A DNA stretch of 64,000 nt from Actinomadura sp. J1-007 (GCF_009793335.1 NZ_WING01000001.1:6448001-6512000); one strand, 5' to 3'; positions 1-9,458 are shown, numbered from the stretch's first letter. Program-made: numbers and translations. The notes: generated by a model from the sequence alone, not told the origin.

Positions 1-250
1 CGCGTGGAATGTCGGGACTTCGCGCGGGCGCGCCCCGCAGGCCCCTGCTGGAACTCTCCGGGGCGGCGGTGAGGGGTGTGGCGCAGCGCGGGCAGGACGA
101 GGCGGAGAGGCGTTCGGTGCCGGGGGTGTACGGGACGAGGTCCATCCGCAGACGGCCGCAGGCGCAGCGGGACCAGACGACGACGCCTTCGCTGGTCGTG
201 TGGCGGGAGAGCAGCGTGCCCGCCTGGGGCGCAACGTTCGCGTGAGTCAT
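1..250 (-). CDS. Small Cys-rich (zinc-ribbon-like) hypothetical protein, cut by window edge
   Basis: An ATG at 250 (reverse strand) opens a frame that stays open to the left edge (83 codons seen), so the C-terminus is missing. The visible protein has a C29-x-C31 pair and a C53-x-x-C56 pair separated by about 20 residues, a spacing compatible with one small zinc site. Third codon positions are almost all G or C. It is divergently transcribed from the LysR-type gene, with 73 bp between starts, so that regulator may control it. I do not recognise a named family; function is unknown. The overlapping forward-strand reading frames here look like shadows. Confidence 0.5.
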   Translation of the reverse strand, partial: MTHANVAPQAGTLLSRHTTSEGVVVWSRCACGRLRMDLVPYTPGTERLSASSCPRCATPLTAAPESSSRGLRGAPARSPDIPR

Positions 251-323
251 GGCAGCAGTCTGTGCGTCCCGGACCCTTGAAGTCCATTTCACGTTTTCGA
301 ATCCGATCGTGCAAAATGGTTGC

Positions 324-1268
324 ATGATCGACCTTCGGCGGCTGCACGCGCTGCGCGCCGTCCACCAGTACGGAACGGTCACCGCGGCGGCCGAGGCGCT
401 GCACCTGACGCCCTCGGCCGTGTCGCACCATCTGCGCGAGCTGGCCCGCGAGGTGAAGGTCCCGCTGCTCGAACCGCAGGGCCGCAACGTACGGCTGACG
501 CCCGCCGCGCTCGTTCTGGTCGGGCACGCCGACGCGCTGCTCGCCCGCTGGGAGGAGGCGCTCGCCGACCTGGAGTCGTACCGGGCGGGGGAGGCCGGGC
601 CGCTGCGGATGTGCGGGTTCACGACCGCGATCAGCGGGCTCGTCGCGCCCGCCGCGGGGCGGCTGCGCCGCGCCGACCCCGGCCTGGAGGTCAAGGTGCG
701 CGAGTGCGACACCGACGTGGCCGTCGGGCTGCTGCTCGCGGGCGAGACCGACATCGCCGTCATCGAGCCGACCGCGGACGCGCCGCCGCCCGGCGACCCC
801 CGCTTCGACCGCGAGGAACTGCTCGCCGAGGTGCTCGACCTGATGGTCCCGGCCGGGCATCCCCTCGCCCGGGGCGGTGCCGTACGGCTGGAGGACGCCG
901 CGGCCGAACCGTGGATCGTCGTCACGCCCGACGGCTGCGACCACTGCCAGCAGGTCACGGCGTACTGCGCCGCCGCCGGCTTCGCCCCGAGGATCGAGCA
1001 CGACGCGACGAGCTGGTCGGCGATCTGGGCGCTGGTCGGCAGCGGCCTCGGGGTCTCGCTCGTGCCGCGGCTGGCGGACGGGCCGGGCGACGCGGCGGTC
1101 GTCCGCGTGCCGCTCACCGGCGCGAGCGTCCCGGCCCGGCGCGTCCTGACCTGCGTTCGGCGCGGAGCCCGCGGGCATCCGCTCGTCGCGCGCGGACTCC
1201 AGGCGCTGCGCGAGGCCGTCCCCGAACGCTGCGCGCCGTCCGCCCCCGGCCCCCGCACGGCGGCCTGA
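324..1268 (+). CDS. LysR-family transcriptional regulator
   Basis: A 314-residue protein with an N-terminal winged HTH (residues about 1-60, core AEALHLTPSAVSHHLREL) followed by a periplasmic-binding-protein-like LysR effector domain (about 90-300). It would act as a DNA-binding regulator responding to a small ligand. The ATG at 324 is chosen because the HTH begins directly with MIDLRRLHALRAV, as is usual in this family; an in-frame upstream ATG at 249 would add 25 residues unlike LysR starts. A Cys-rich patch (CDHC) sits in the effector domain. It is divergent from the partial gene at the left edge, the classical LysR arrangement. Ligand and targets are not evident. Confidence 0.93.
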   Translation: MIDLRRLHALRAVHQYGTVTAAAEALHLTPSAVSHHLRELAREVKVPLLEPQGRNVRLTPAALVLVGHADALLARWEEALADLESYRAGEAGPLRMCGFTTAISGLVAPAAGRLRRADPGLEVKVRECDTDVAVGLLLAGETDIAVIEPTADAPPPGDPRFDREELLAEVLDLMVPAGHPLARGGAVRLEDAAAEPWIVVTPDGCDHCQQVTAYCAAAGFAPRIEHDATSWSAIWALVGSGLGVSLVPRLADGPGDAAVVRVPLTGASVPARRVLTCVRRGARGHPLVARGLQALREAVPERCAPSAPGPRTAA

Positions 1269-1281
1269 CGGCACGGGCCGG

Positions 1282-3867
1282 TCATTCGGTGGTGATCGCA
1301 TGCAGCACCTCCATACGGGCCGCGCGGCGGGCGGGCCACACCGCGGCCAGGACGCCGATGAGGGCGGCGAACGCGACGTACAGCAGAAGCCGCCCGTACG
1401 GGACGGCCAGCGCGTCCATGCCCGCCTCCCCGGCCATGGCGCGCTGGAGGACGACGCCGAAGACCAGGCCGGTGCCGATGCCGAGGACCGCCCCGTACAC
1501 CGAGATCACCACCGCCTCGTAGCGGATCATGCGGCGGAGCTGCGAGCGCTGCATGCCGACGGCGCGCAGCAGGCCGATCTCGCGGGTGCGCTGCACGACG
1601 GCGAGCGCGAGGGTGTTGACGATGCCGAGCGCCGCGATCAGGACCGACAGCACCAGCAGCGCCAGCACGAGCTGGAGGAACAGGTCGATGTCCTTCGCGG
1701 CCCCCGCCTTGATCTCGGCGCGGTCTTCGAGCCGGAGGTTGGGCCAGGGCGCGAGCGCCGCCTCCAGCGAACGCCGCGCCGCGCCGGCGTCCGTCCCGGG
1801 CGCGACGGTCAGCTCGATGCGGTCGAGCTGCGAGTCGGGAACGTGGCGGCGGTAGGCGACGTCATCCACGATCATCGGCGGTGCGGTCGGCGCGGTCGCC
1901 TTCCCGTCGTCGTACACGCCGACCACGCGGAACGTAGCCTTCGCACCGTCCTGGTACTCGCCCGGCACGCGGCTGCCGACCGTCCACCCGTGCGCCGACG
2001 CCACACTCCGCCCCACAAGCAACACGTCCCCGGCCCCTGCCCGCGCCCGCTCTCGCCAGGTCTCTGGCCGGGGCCGCCGTTGCCTGGGGGAATGACAGGT
2101 GGAAGTGGGCTGCGAGCTGGTTCGGAGTGCCGGTCATCGCGGGGCGGACCTCGCCGTTCAGGCGGAGGCGCGCGTCGCGGATGGGGACGGCTGTGCGGAC
2201 GCCTGGGACGCGCGCCACCGCAGCCAGTGCCTCCGGGCTGACCGGCACGATGCGGCTGCGGCCGGTGATCCGGTAGTCGGCCGTGAGGCCCTTTTCGAGC
2301 TGCCGGTCCACCGACACCGACATCGACTGCGTGAGCACCGAGACGGTCGCGATGAGCGCGAGGCCGATCGTCAGCGCTGAGGCGGTCGCGGCCGTCTGGC
2401 GCGGGTCGCGCTGCGCGTTGCGGCGGCCCATCCGTCCCGCCGCGCCCCCGAACCGCGCGAACGGCCAGCCGAGCAGCCCGGCGGCGGGACGGCTGATGAC
2501 GGGGCTCGCGACCGTGACGCCGACGAAGAACGCCGCCGCGCCGCCACCGGACAGCACCAGCGCGGTCTTGCCGTCGTTCAGCATCCCCGCACCCATCGCC
2601 ATGAGCCCGGCCACCGCGAGGACCGCTCCCGCGACCGCACGGGCGCGCAGTGGACGGCCCGTCGCGGCGGCGTCGCGGAGGGCGGCGACCGGCGGGATCC
2701 GCGCCGCGCGCCGGGCCGGGACGTACGCGGCGGCGAGCGTGACCGGGATCCCCACGCCGTACGAGGCGAGCAGCGCCGCGCCGGGCACCACCGGCGTCCC
2801 GAACGGAAGCGCCTCGCCCGCGACCAGCGACATCAGCCGCGCCAGACCCAGCGCGAGTCCGAGTCCGGCCGCGATCCCGAGGGTCGAGCCCGCGACCGCG
2901 ACCCCCGCCGCCTCGCCCAGCACCGACCGCGTGACCTGCGCGCGCGAGGCCCCGACCGCGCGCAGCAGCGCCAGCTCGCGGGTCCGCTGCGCGACCAGCA
3001 TCGCGAACGTGTTGAAGATGATGAACGAGCCCACGAACACCGAGATCAGCGCGAACGCCAGCAGCATCTTCCGCATCGCCGAGATGAGGTCCTTGAGCGG
3101 TTCGGCCTGCTCGGCGGTCGCCCGCTGCCCCGTGACGGCCTCCGCGCCCGGCGGCAGCACGGACGCGACGGCGGCCCGGAGCCGTTCCTGGGAGACGCCC
3201 GGGCGGCGTGCACGTCGATGCGCGCGTAGCCGTCGGGGCGTTCCATCAGCAGCCGGTGCGCCGTCGCCGGGGTGAACGCCGTCATCGCGACCGAGCTCCC
3301 CACGCCCGACACCCCGAACCGGAAGACCCCGGCGAGCCTGAACGTCCGCGTCCCGGCCCGTGTCACCACCGTGACGCGGTCACCGATCCGGTAGCCCGAC
3401 TCCTTCGCCGACCCGTCGTCGATCGCTATCTCGTCGGCTGCGGTCGGGGCCGTCCCGGACACCAGGCGCGTCCGCGACAGGTCGCGGTCCTCGTACCAGT
3501 CGACGCCCGTCTGCGGCTCCGGCCCGACGATCCTGCCGCGCCGGTCGACCACGGCGGCGAACCCGCTGACCACCCCGTGCGCCTTCGCCACGCCCTCCGC
3601 GCCCTGGACCGCCTTGAGCGCGGACGCCGGTACGGGACGCTCCGCCTCCCGCCCGCCGAACTCGTCGTCGAACGCCTTCGTCGCCCGCACGACGGTGTCG
3701 GTGCCGTGGCCGAGATCGGCGAACGCGTGGTCGAACGACCGGTCGAGCGTCGCGGTGAAGATCAGCGTCCCCGCGACGAACGCCACCCCGACCACGACCG
3801 CGCCCGCCGACAGCGCGAGCCGCGCCCGGTGCGCCGCGAGCCCCCGCAGCACCAGCCGGAACAGCAC
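1282..3867 (-). CDS. ABC transporter permease, FtsX/MacB type (two frameshifts)
   Basis: Three consecutive reverse-strand reading frames together encode one protein of about 861 residues: an N-terminal membrane anchor and MacB-like periplasmic domain (3867 to about 3200), a first FtsX membrane domain (AFALISVFVGSFIIFNTF, RTRELALLRAVGASRAQV) and a second periplasmic part (about 3190 to 2080), and a C-terminal FtsX domain (RTREIGLLRAVGMQRSQL) ending at 1282. The first break fits loss of one G at 3201-3203; the second, near 2020-2060, fits one extra base or two missing. Such permeases normally pair with an adjacent MacB/LolD ATPase, but none is next to it. Start is a GTG at 3867. Substrate unknown; either assembly indels or a decaying gene. 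Confidence 0.85.
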
Positions 3868-4136
3868 CGCGCCCCGCCCCGCGGCCGCCGCACGCGCGGC
3901 ATCCTGAACGGCCCGGCTCGGCTCGACCCTTCCGACCGGCCGGTCCGGGCCGACCCTTCCGGCCGGTCACGTCGCAGCTTCACCTTCATGCCTCGATCTC
4001 AGCCGAACGGGCCGGGGCGGCGGCAGCGGTGAACGTCGGGTCCTGGTCATCCGTCCGGTGTGACCCCGCCCTCCGGACGGACGGTCCGATGCGACTTTCG
4101 TCGCATGGGCGAGGGTCCGCGTGCTCCGTTCGCGGG

Positions 4137-5606
4137 ATGGGTGCGAGGGGGCTGGCTGCGTACGGTGTCCTTGTGCGACTCCTCCAGCGCCTCCAGCCTT
4201 TCGCGCCGTCGGTCTGGCGGCACAGAATCCGGGGGATCGACGTGTTCTCCGATGTCGTGGTGGTGCTGCTCGCCGCCGCGGCGAGCATGGGCGTCGTCGC
4301 CGAACGCGGGTCGATGCTGCGGCCGTACGGCGGCGCGACCGCGGGCGTCCTCGTGCTGACGGCGTGCGCGCTGGCGTTCCGGCGGCGGGCGCCGCTGGCG
4401 GTCGCGTGGGTCACCGTCGCCCCGATGGCCGCGCTTCATGTGGTGGAGACGGTCGCCCCCGGCACGCTGCTGCGCCTCGGACCCGGCGTGGACGTGGGTC
4501 CGGTGCCGTGCTGGACCCCGGCCGTGCCGTTCGCCGCGTACGCCGCGATGGCGTACGGCGGAAACAGCCGATTCCCCCGCACGCGCGCGGCGCCGCTCGT
4601 CCTGATGGCCGTCCTCATCCTGCTGGTGACGGAGATCCTCCCCGACACGGTCGCGCGGTCCGTCGCCGGCCGTGACACCGACACGCTCGAAGGGATGGTC
4701 TTCCGCAGCGTCGTCCTGCTCGCCGGCGGCGCCCTGCTCGGCCTCTACGTCGCCGCGCGCCGCCGCGTCGTCCAGGGACTCACCGAACGCACCGAGCGCG
4801 CCGAGCGCGAACGGCACCTGCTCGCCGAGCAGGCCCGCGCCGACGAGCGCGCCCGCCTCGCCGCCGAGATGCACGACGTCGTCGCGCACCGGGTCACGCT
4901 GATGGTCCTCCAGGCGGGCGCGCTCCGCGTGCGCGCGCCCGACGAGCCGACCCGCGCCGCGGCCGAGGAACTGCGCGGCACCGGCTGCCAGGCCCTGGAC
5001 GAGCTCCGCGACGTCATCGGGCTGCTGCGCCGCACCGCCGAGGGCGGTGACGCGCCGTCCGGCGACGCGTCCGCGCCGGGCCCGCTGCCCGACCTGTCCA
5101 CGCTGATCGAGGAGTCGGCGTCGGTGGGCGTCCCGGTCGAACTGGCCGAGGAGGGAGACCCGCCGCTCGCCTCGCCCGTCGCCGGCCGCACCGCCTACCG
5201 GGTCGTCCAGGAGGCGCTGACCAACGTGCGCAAGCACGCCCCGGGCGCCCGCGTACGTGTCGAGGCCCACTACCGGGTCGACGGCGTGCGGCTCACCGTC
5301 CGCAACACCGCGCCGACCGGTACCGCCGATGCCGACCTCGCGGGCAGCGGATCCGGCGCGGGCCTCGCCGGCCTGCGCGAACGCGTCGAAGTGATCGGCG
5401 GGACGTTCCGCGCGGAACGCGACCCGGACGGCGGATTCACCGTCGAGGCGTCCCTCCCCGCCTTCGTCCCGACCGCCGCCGTACCGGCTCCCCGCGCCGC
5501 GTCCGCCGGACTGTCCGAGCCGTCCGGCATGATGCCCGGGACGGCGTCCGCCGCCGGCCGGGAGGCGGCTCAGCGGACGGGCGCGGAACGGGGGCCGATG
5601 CCATGA
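4137..5606 (+). CDS. Two-component sensor histidine kinase, NarL/DesK type (HisKA_3)
   Basis: A roughly 489-residue membrane kinase. The N-terminal half has about six hydrophobic segments; then a HisKA_3 dimerisation region with the phosphoacceptor motif EMHDVVAHRVTLMVLQAG, and a HATPase_c domain (N box QEALTNVRKHAPGARV, G box GAGLAGLRERVEVIGG). It senses an unknown signal and phosphorylates the regulator that follows; the stop overlaps that gene's ATG by four bases. The ATG at 4137 is given as start; a GTG at 4173 just after a TACGGT (-10-like) would make a leaderless transcript and is a good alternative. It is divergent from the FtsX-type permease, a common pairing for antibiotic or peptide stress modules, though that link is inferred. 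Confidence 0.92.
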   Translation: MGARGLAAYGVLVRLLQRLQPFAPSVWRHRIRGIDVFSDVVVVLLAAAASMGVVAERGSMLRPYGGATAGVLVLTACALAFRRRAPLAVAWVTVAPMAALHVVETVAPGTLLRLGPGVDVGPVPCWTPAVPFAAYAAMAYGGNSRFPRTRAAPLVLMAVLILLVTEILPDTVARSVAGRDTDTLEGMVFRSVVLLAGGALLGLYVAARRRVVQGLTERTERAERERHLLAEQARADERARLAAEMHDVVAHRVTLMVLQAGALRVRAPDEPTRAAAEELRGTGCQALDELRDVIGLLRRTAEGGDAPSGDASAPGPLPDLSTLIEESASVGVPVELAEEGDPPLASPVAGRTAYRVVQEALTNVRKHAPGARVRVEAHYRVDGVRLTVRNTAPTGTADADLAGSGSGAGLAGLRERVEVIGGTFRAERDPDGGFTVEASLPAFVPTAAVPAPRAASAGLSEPSGMMPGTASAAGREAAQRTGAERGPMP

Positions 5607-6253
5607 TCAGTGTGCTCGTGGTGGACGACGAGCCGATGGTCTGCGCCCACCTGCGCACGATCCTCGGCGCCGCGCCCGACCTCGACGTGGTCGGCGAGGC
5701 GCACGACGGGGCCGCCGGGGTCGAGGCCGCGATCCGGCACCGCCCCGCCGTCGTGCTGATGGACCTGCGGATGCCCGGCGTGGACGGCCTGACCGCCATC
5801 GAACGCATCGCGGCGCTCCGTTCGCCCCCGGCCGTGGTCGCGCTCACCACGTTCGACGCCGACCACTACGTGCTGGGGGCGATGCGCGCCGGGGCCGCGG
5901 GCTTCCTGCTGAAGTCCACGCCGCCCGAGGACCTGGTCGAGCTGGTGCGCGTCGCCGCCGACGGCCACACCGTCCTGTCCGCCGCCGCGACCCGCCGCCT
6001 CGTCGCCGCCGCGGGCGACCGGCAGTCCGCCCGCGACCGCGGCCGCGCCCTGCTCCGCGACCTCACCGAACGCGAGAGCGAGGTGCTCGGCTGCCTAGGC
6101 GAGGGCCTCTCGAACGCCCAGATCGCAGACCACCTCCACCTCAGCGAGGCCACCGTCAAAGGCTACGTCTCCCGAGTCCTGGACAAACTCGGCTGCACCA
6201 ACCGCACCCAAGCCGGCCTCATCGCCCACGAATCCGGCCTCACAACCCCCTGA
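5603..6253 (+). CDS. LuxR/NarL-family response regulator
   Basis: A 216-residue regulator: receiver domain (residues 1-120) with acidic pocket DDE near the N-terminus, phosphoacceptor Asp in VLMDLRMPG and conserved Lys in LLKST; then a LuxR-type HTH (LTERESEVLGCLGEGLSNAQ, LHLSEATVKGYVSRVLDKLG). It is the cognate partner of the upstream kinase, translationally coupled through an ATGA overlap. DNA targets cannot be seen, although the divergent ABC permease is a plausible one. Downstream lies a non-coding repeat array. Confidence 0.95.
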   Translation: MISVLVVDDEPMVCAHLRTILGAAPDLDVVGEAHDGAAGVEAAIRHRPAVVLMDLRMPGVDGLTAIERIAALRSPPAVVALTTFDADHYVLGAMRAGAAGFLLKSTPPEDLVELVRVAADGHTVLSAAATRRLVAAAGDRQSARDRGRALLRDLTERESEVLGCLGEGLSNAQIADHLHLSEATVKGYVSRVLDKLGCTNRTQAGLIAHESGLTTP

Positions 6254-6858
6254 ACGCCCCGAAGCCCTCATGAACAGCCGCGAACGCCCCGCCGGTCCGA
6301 TGACCGCTTCGACTTCCCCTCGAACGTCCTGTCCGCCCGCGCACGCCTTGTCCGCTCGCGAACGCCCTGTCCGTCCGCGAAGGCCGCGCCCGTCCGCGAA
6401 CGCCCTGCCCGTCCGCGAATGCTCCGCCGCCCGCGAAGGCCGCGCCCGTCCGCGAACGCCCTGCCCGTCCGCGAATGCTCCGCCGCCCACGAACGCCCCG
6501 CCGTCCGCGAACGCCCTGCCCGCCCGCGAATGCCCCGTCGCGCCTGCAAACGGGGTCGGCTCCTCCTTGTGAACGGCCCAAACGACTTCGCGAACGGCCG
6601 CCCTGCGTGAGCAGTCCGCCGCACCCGCGTGATGGGTTCGTCCGCCAGTGAATTCGTCTGCCAGTGAACCGGCCAGCCCGTCTGCGACCGGTCGCTCCGC
6701 CTCGCGGACGGCCCGTTCGCCGTGTGAACGTCTGGCCGTGAACGGTTCATCCATGGCGGGAACGGTTCATCCGCCTGTGAACGGCCCGAGAGCCCAGGGA
6801 ACAGCTTGGTCTCCCCATGAAAGAACCGTCCGCCCTGTGAAAGTTCCGGGCGCGTGGC
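6254..6858. repeat. Non-coding region with degenerate ~18-bp tandem repeats
   Basis: About 600 bp between the response regulator and the convergent peptidase gene contain many imperfect copies of an 18-bp unit resembling CGTCCGCGAACGCCCTGC, densest at 6340-6540, then looser GTGAACGG-type units to about 6850. Every frame is open for long stretches because the unit lacks stop codons, but the resulting proteins are Arg/Ala/Gly nonsense that change with frame. I see no ribosome binding site or recognisable protein. I read it as an intergenic minisatellite. Confidence 0.7.
6375..6486. repeat. Perfect 56-bp tandem duplication
   Basis: Positions 6375-6430 and 6431-6486 are identical over 56 bp; each unit contains three of the ~18-bp sub-repeats (ending GAAGG, GAACG and GAATG variants). 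Perfect identity inside an otherwise degenerate array suggests a recent slippage or unequal-crossover event. Confidence 0.92.
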
Positions 6859-8049
6859 TCAGTGCGGGGTCAGCGCTCGTGCCACGGCCTCCGCAACCTG
6901 CGCCGCGTCCGCCATCTGCCCGTAGGCCACTTGCCCGTACGGGACGAGAGGAGGCGTGGAGACCAGGCAGGCCGTCGGATATCCATGGCCGCGCGCGACG
7001 GACGCGACGGTCGCCGTGGCACGCAGGACGGGTCCGCGCCCCGGAGTGTAGAGGGCCACGCCCTGCTCCACGGCGCAGCGGGCCACCAGTTCGCCGAACG
7101 TCCCGTCATGCCGGACAGGCCACAGTGCCCCTTCCGCGCCGAGCAGGACGAGTTCGCCTGCGCCCGGCTCGTCCAGATCGAGGAACCACGTCGTACCGCG
7201 CGCCAGCCCAGGGGAGCGGTCGCGCGCGAACGCCCGCGCTCCCTCCTGCCCGCCGTGAGCAGCACCCGCGGACAGCAGCACAACCCGCAACCCGTGCAGC
7301 GGGCGCCTGCGCACCGACTCGGCGAACGCGACCAGAACGGCCACGCCCCCGAGCCCGCCGACGCCCGGCGGAACATCGCGGCCGGTGGGACGGGAGGGGC
7401 GGGCGTCCGCGTCGAGGTACGCGATGAACGTCGAGGCCAGGGCGCTGACCACGGTCCCCGAACGACGCGCCCCGGAGTGGCCTGTGGCCGCGCCCGCCGC
7501 GACGAGCAGTGCGCCCAACGGCAGCGGCCACCAGACCGGCAGCGTACGGACGTCGCGCCCGAAGAGCCACCGCCGCCCGAACCGGCTTGGCCGTCCCGAC
7601 GAGGTGTGGTGGGCGGTGACCACGAGGGTCCGGCGGGCGTTCGGGTCGCCGAGCCCGGCGACCACGTTGCACGCCGTGCGCCGCCTGGCCAGCGCGGCGC
7701 GGGCGAGGCGGCGGCCGTGCGCGAGTTCGTCCACGAGACCCACCGTGGCGACCGCGCCCGCGAGGGCGCCGAGCAGGCGTGACCGCGCGCCGAGCAGGCC
7801 CGCCGCCGTCGCCAACGCGGCCAGCGCCCAGAGCGGGAGCGCGTACGACGGGTACGCCGGGACCTCCTCCACGCGCGCCCTCGCACCGACCGCCCGCAGC
7901 CGGTCCGCGATCAGGTGTGCCGCCTCCCGCTCCCCCGGGGAGCAGGGCGGCCGGTCGATCACCGCGAGCCGTTCGACGGTGGCGCGCAGGGCCGCCTCGT
8001 CCGGCCTGCCCGCCGGCGACACCGGATGCAGGAACCTCTCGGAGGTCAT
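6859..8049 (-). CDS. M28-family peptidase homologue, membrane-associated, metal ligands apparently lost
   Basis: A 396-residue protein shaped like the M28 (aminopeptidase Y/S) family. The N-terminal part resembles the pre-protease region (CSPGEREAAHLIADRLRAVG), followed by hydrophobic segments (about residues 68-110 and again about 175-195) and a C-terminal peptidase-like fold. The usual zinc motifs are altered: AH-x-D is AHHTSS, the second Asp (normally in an N-D/E-N-A-S/G stretch) is replaced in GVGGLGGVAVLVAF, and the catalytic/metal Glu pair of the E-E-x-G motif is GAAHGGQEG. It is therefore probably not a conventional metallopeptidase. Start ATG at 8049. It is isolated between two tandem-repeat arrays and convergent with the response regulator. 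Confidence 0.8.
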   Translation of the reverse strand: MTSERFLHPVSPAGRPDEAALRATVERLAVIDRPPCSPGEREAAHLIADRLRAVGARARVEEVPAYPSYALPLWALAALATAAGLLGARSRLLGALAGAVATVGLVDELAHGRRLARAALARRRTACNVVAGLGDPNARRTLVVTAHHTSSGRPSRFGRRWLFGRDVRTLPVWWPLPLGALLVAAGAATGHSGARRSGTVVSALASTFIAYLDADARPSRPTGRDVPPGVGGLGGVAVLVAFAESVRRRPLHGLRVVLLSAGAAHGGQEGARAFARDRSPGLARGTTWFLDLDEPGAGELVLLGAEGALWPVRHDGTFGELVARCAVEQGVALYTPGRGPVLRATATVASVARGHGYPTACLVSTPPLVPYGQVAYGQMADAAQVAEAVARALTPH

Positions 8050-8909
8050 GCCGAGACGGTGTCACGATTCCCCAGGACGGTCCATGGCCGGCACCGGCAC
8101 CCCTCCACCCCACCCACGCCTACCCGCCCCCGCCCTCGCCGAGCAGCCCCCGCCCGCACTCGAGCCGCGCCCGTCCACGTCTAGCCGCGCCCGCCCTCGC
8201 CGAGCAGCCCCCGCCCGCACTCGAGCCGCGCCCGTCCACGTCTAGCCGCGCCCGCCCTCGCCGAGCAGCCCCCGCCCGCACTCGAGCCGCGCCCGTCCAC
8301 GTCTAGCCGTGCCCGCCCTCGGGTGAGCCGCACCCACCTCGTGGGAGCCGCCCCCGCCCGCGCCTAGCCGCCCCCGCCCACGTGCGAGCCACGCTGGCCG
8401 CGTGCGCCCTCGCATGACCCGCACTTGTCCTGGCGGAGCCGCGCCAGTCCTCGCATGAGCCACCCCCGCCCACGGCTAACCGCCCGCACCCTTACGAGAG
8501 ACGCGCCCGTCCACGCTGATCCGCGCCCTTCCTGGCACGACCCGCACCCGTCCACGCGTGAGCCGCCCCCGCCCACGGCTAGCCGCGCCCGCCCTGGCGA
8601 GAGCCGCGCCCTTCCACGCGTGAGCCGCGCCCGTCCTGGCGCGAGCCGCACCCCGTTCCCACGCCCGTCCTCGCGCGAGCCACCCCCGCCCACGGCTAGC
8701 CGCCCCCGCCCTCGCGAGCCATCCTCTCCTCGCGTGAGCCACTCCGCCCCCGCCCGCGTCCGCGCCAGCCCCCGCGCTCGCCTGGGCTGCGCCGGGCCGC
8801 CCCACGCCCGTACGTCCCGTCCTGGCCGCTCCACACCGCCTCCCGCGCGAGCCGCGCCCCGGACCCGAACCCGGCCGAGCCGAGCCGCCCCCGTGGGTGT
8901 CCGTGCGGT
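8050..8909. repeat. Non-coding C-rich array of degenerate ~20-bp repeats
   Basis: This 860-bp intergenic stretch separates two reverse-strand genes. From about 8100 to 8900 it is built of imperfect ~20-bp units resembling GAGCCGCGCCCGTCCACGCG, often joined by CTAG or TGAG. The plus strand is strongly C-biased, so the minus strand carries many short G runs. All frames remain open for long distances, but no coding feature is convincing. Confidence 0.75.
8129..8311. repeat. Three tandem copies of a 61-bp repeat
   Basis: Copies lie at 8129-8189, 8190-8250 and 8251-8311; the first two are identical and the third differs by one base near its end (C to T). A short fourth start follows at 8312-8321. 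Each 61-bp unit is itself three ~20-bp sub-units. The near-identity marks recent expansion within the older degenerate array. Confidence 0.93.
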
Positions 8910-9458
8910 TCAGGGGAGGCGGCGGGCGCGGCGTGTGGAGATGGCGAGGGCCAGGGCGCGGACGATCCAGACGATCATCGCGATGTGCAGGACCGTGAGG
9001 ATCGCCACGCCCGCTCCCGCGGTGAACGTGACGATCAGGAACACCGCCATCAGCACCGGGAACGCCGCGAACGGCGGGTGCCGGTGGCCGTGTCCCCGCG
9101 CCGGACGGCCACCGTGGTACGCCGCGAGCCGCGCGTGGCCGTGCCGCCCCCGGACGGGGTGTCCGAACGGCCCCTCGAACGGTCTGAACGGCACGCCGGA
9201 GCCGGGCCCGAACGCGGGGCCGTACTGCGGGCCGAGCGCGGCTCGGGCGGCCTCCGAACGGTCCGGCAGCCCGTTCGGCCCCGGCAGGTCGTCGACGATC
9301 GCGCGCAGCGCGCCGAACGTCTTCGCCGCCAGCGCGGCGTCCAACCGCTCGTCGAGCTCCTCGCGGTCGAGCCTGCCCGCCGCGAAATGCTCGTGCAGCG
9401 CGGCGGTCACCGCGTCCCGCTCGGCGTCGCCGACGCGGATGTCATCGGTGCGAGTCAC
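8910..9458 (-). CDS. DUF1707 (SHOCT-like) membrane protein
   Basis: A 182-residue protein. The N-terminus (about residues 5-55, RVGDAERDAVTAALHEHFAA then GRLDREELDERLDAAL) is a typical DUF1707 domain, found at the N-terminus of many actinobacterial membrane proteins. A His/Gly/Pro-rich linker with several HGH and GHRH runs follows, then two close transmembrane segments (about 128-170) and a basic C-terminus. The start is a GTG at 9458. It lies 45 bp after the PadR-type regulator on the same strand, so the two are probably cotranscribed. Molecular function of DUF1707 proteins is not established. Confidence 0.88.
   Translation of the reverse strand: MTRTDDIRVGDAERDAVTAALHEHFAAGRLDREELDERLDAALAAKTFGALRAIVDDLPGPNGLPDRSEAARAALGPQYGPAFGPGSGVPFRPFEGPFGHPVRGRHGHARLAAYHGGRPARGHGHRHPPFAAFPVLMAVFLIVTFTAGAGVAILTVLHIAMIVWIVRALALAISTRRARRLP

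Noticed and set aside
1..245. Forward 78-residue frame at left edge
   Set aside because: Antisense of the Cys-rich protein, with Arg-rich shadow composition.
1862..2241. Separate small permeases in the 1282-3867 segment
   Set aside because: The pieces join into one FtsX-type permease when two indels are allowed.
6095..6754. 219-residue reverse frame with GVRGR-type repeats
   Set aside because: Produced by the tandem-repeat DNA; the protein changes with frame and there is no ribosome binding site.
8129..8311. CRISPR array
   Set aside because: Direct tandem copies without unique spacers, no cas genes.
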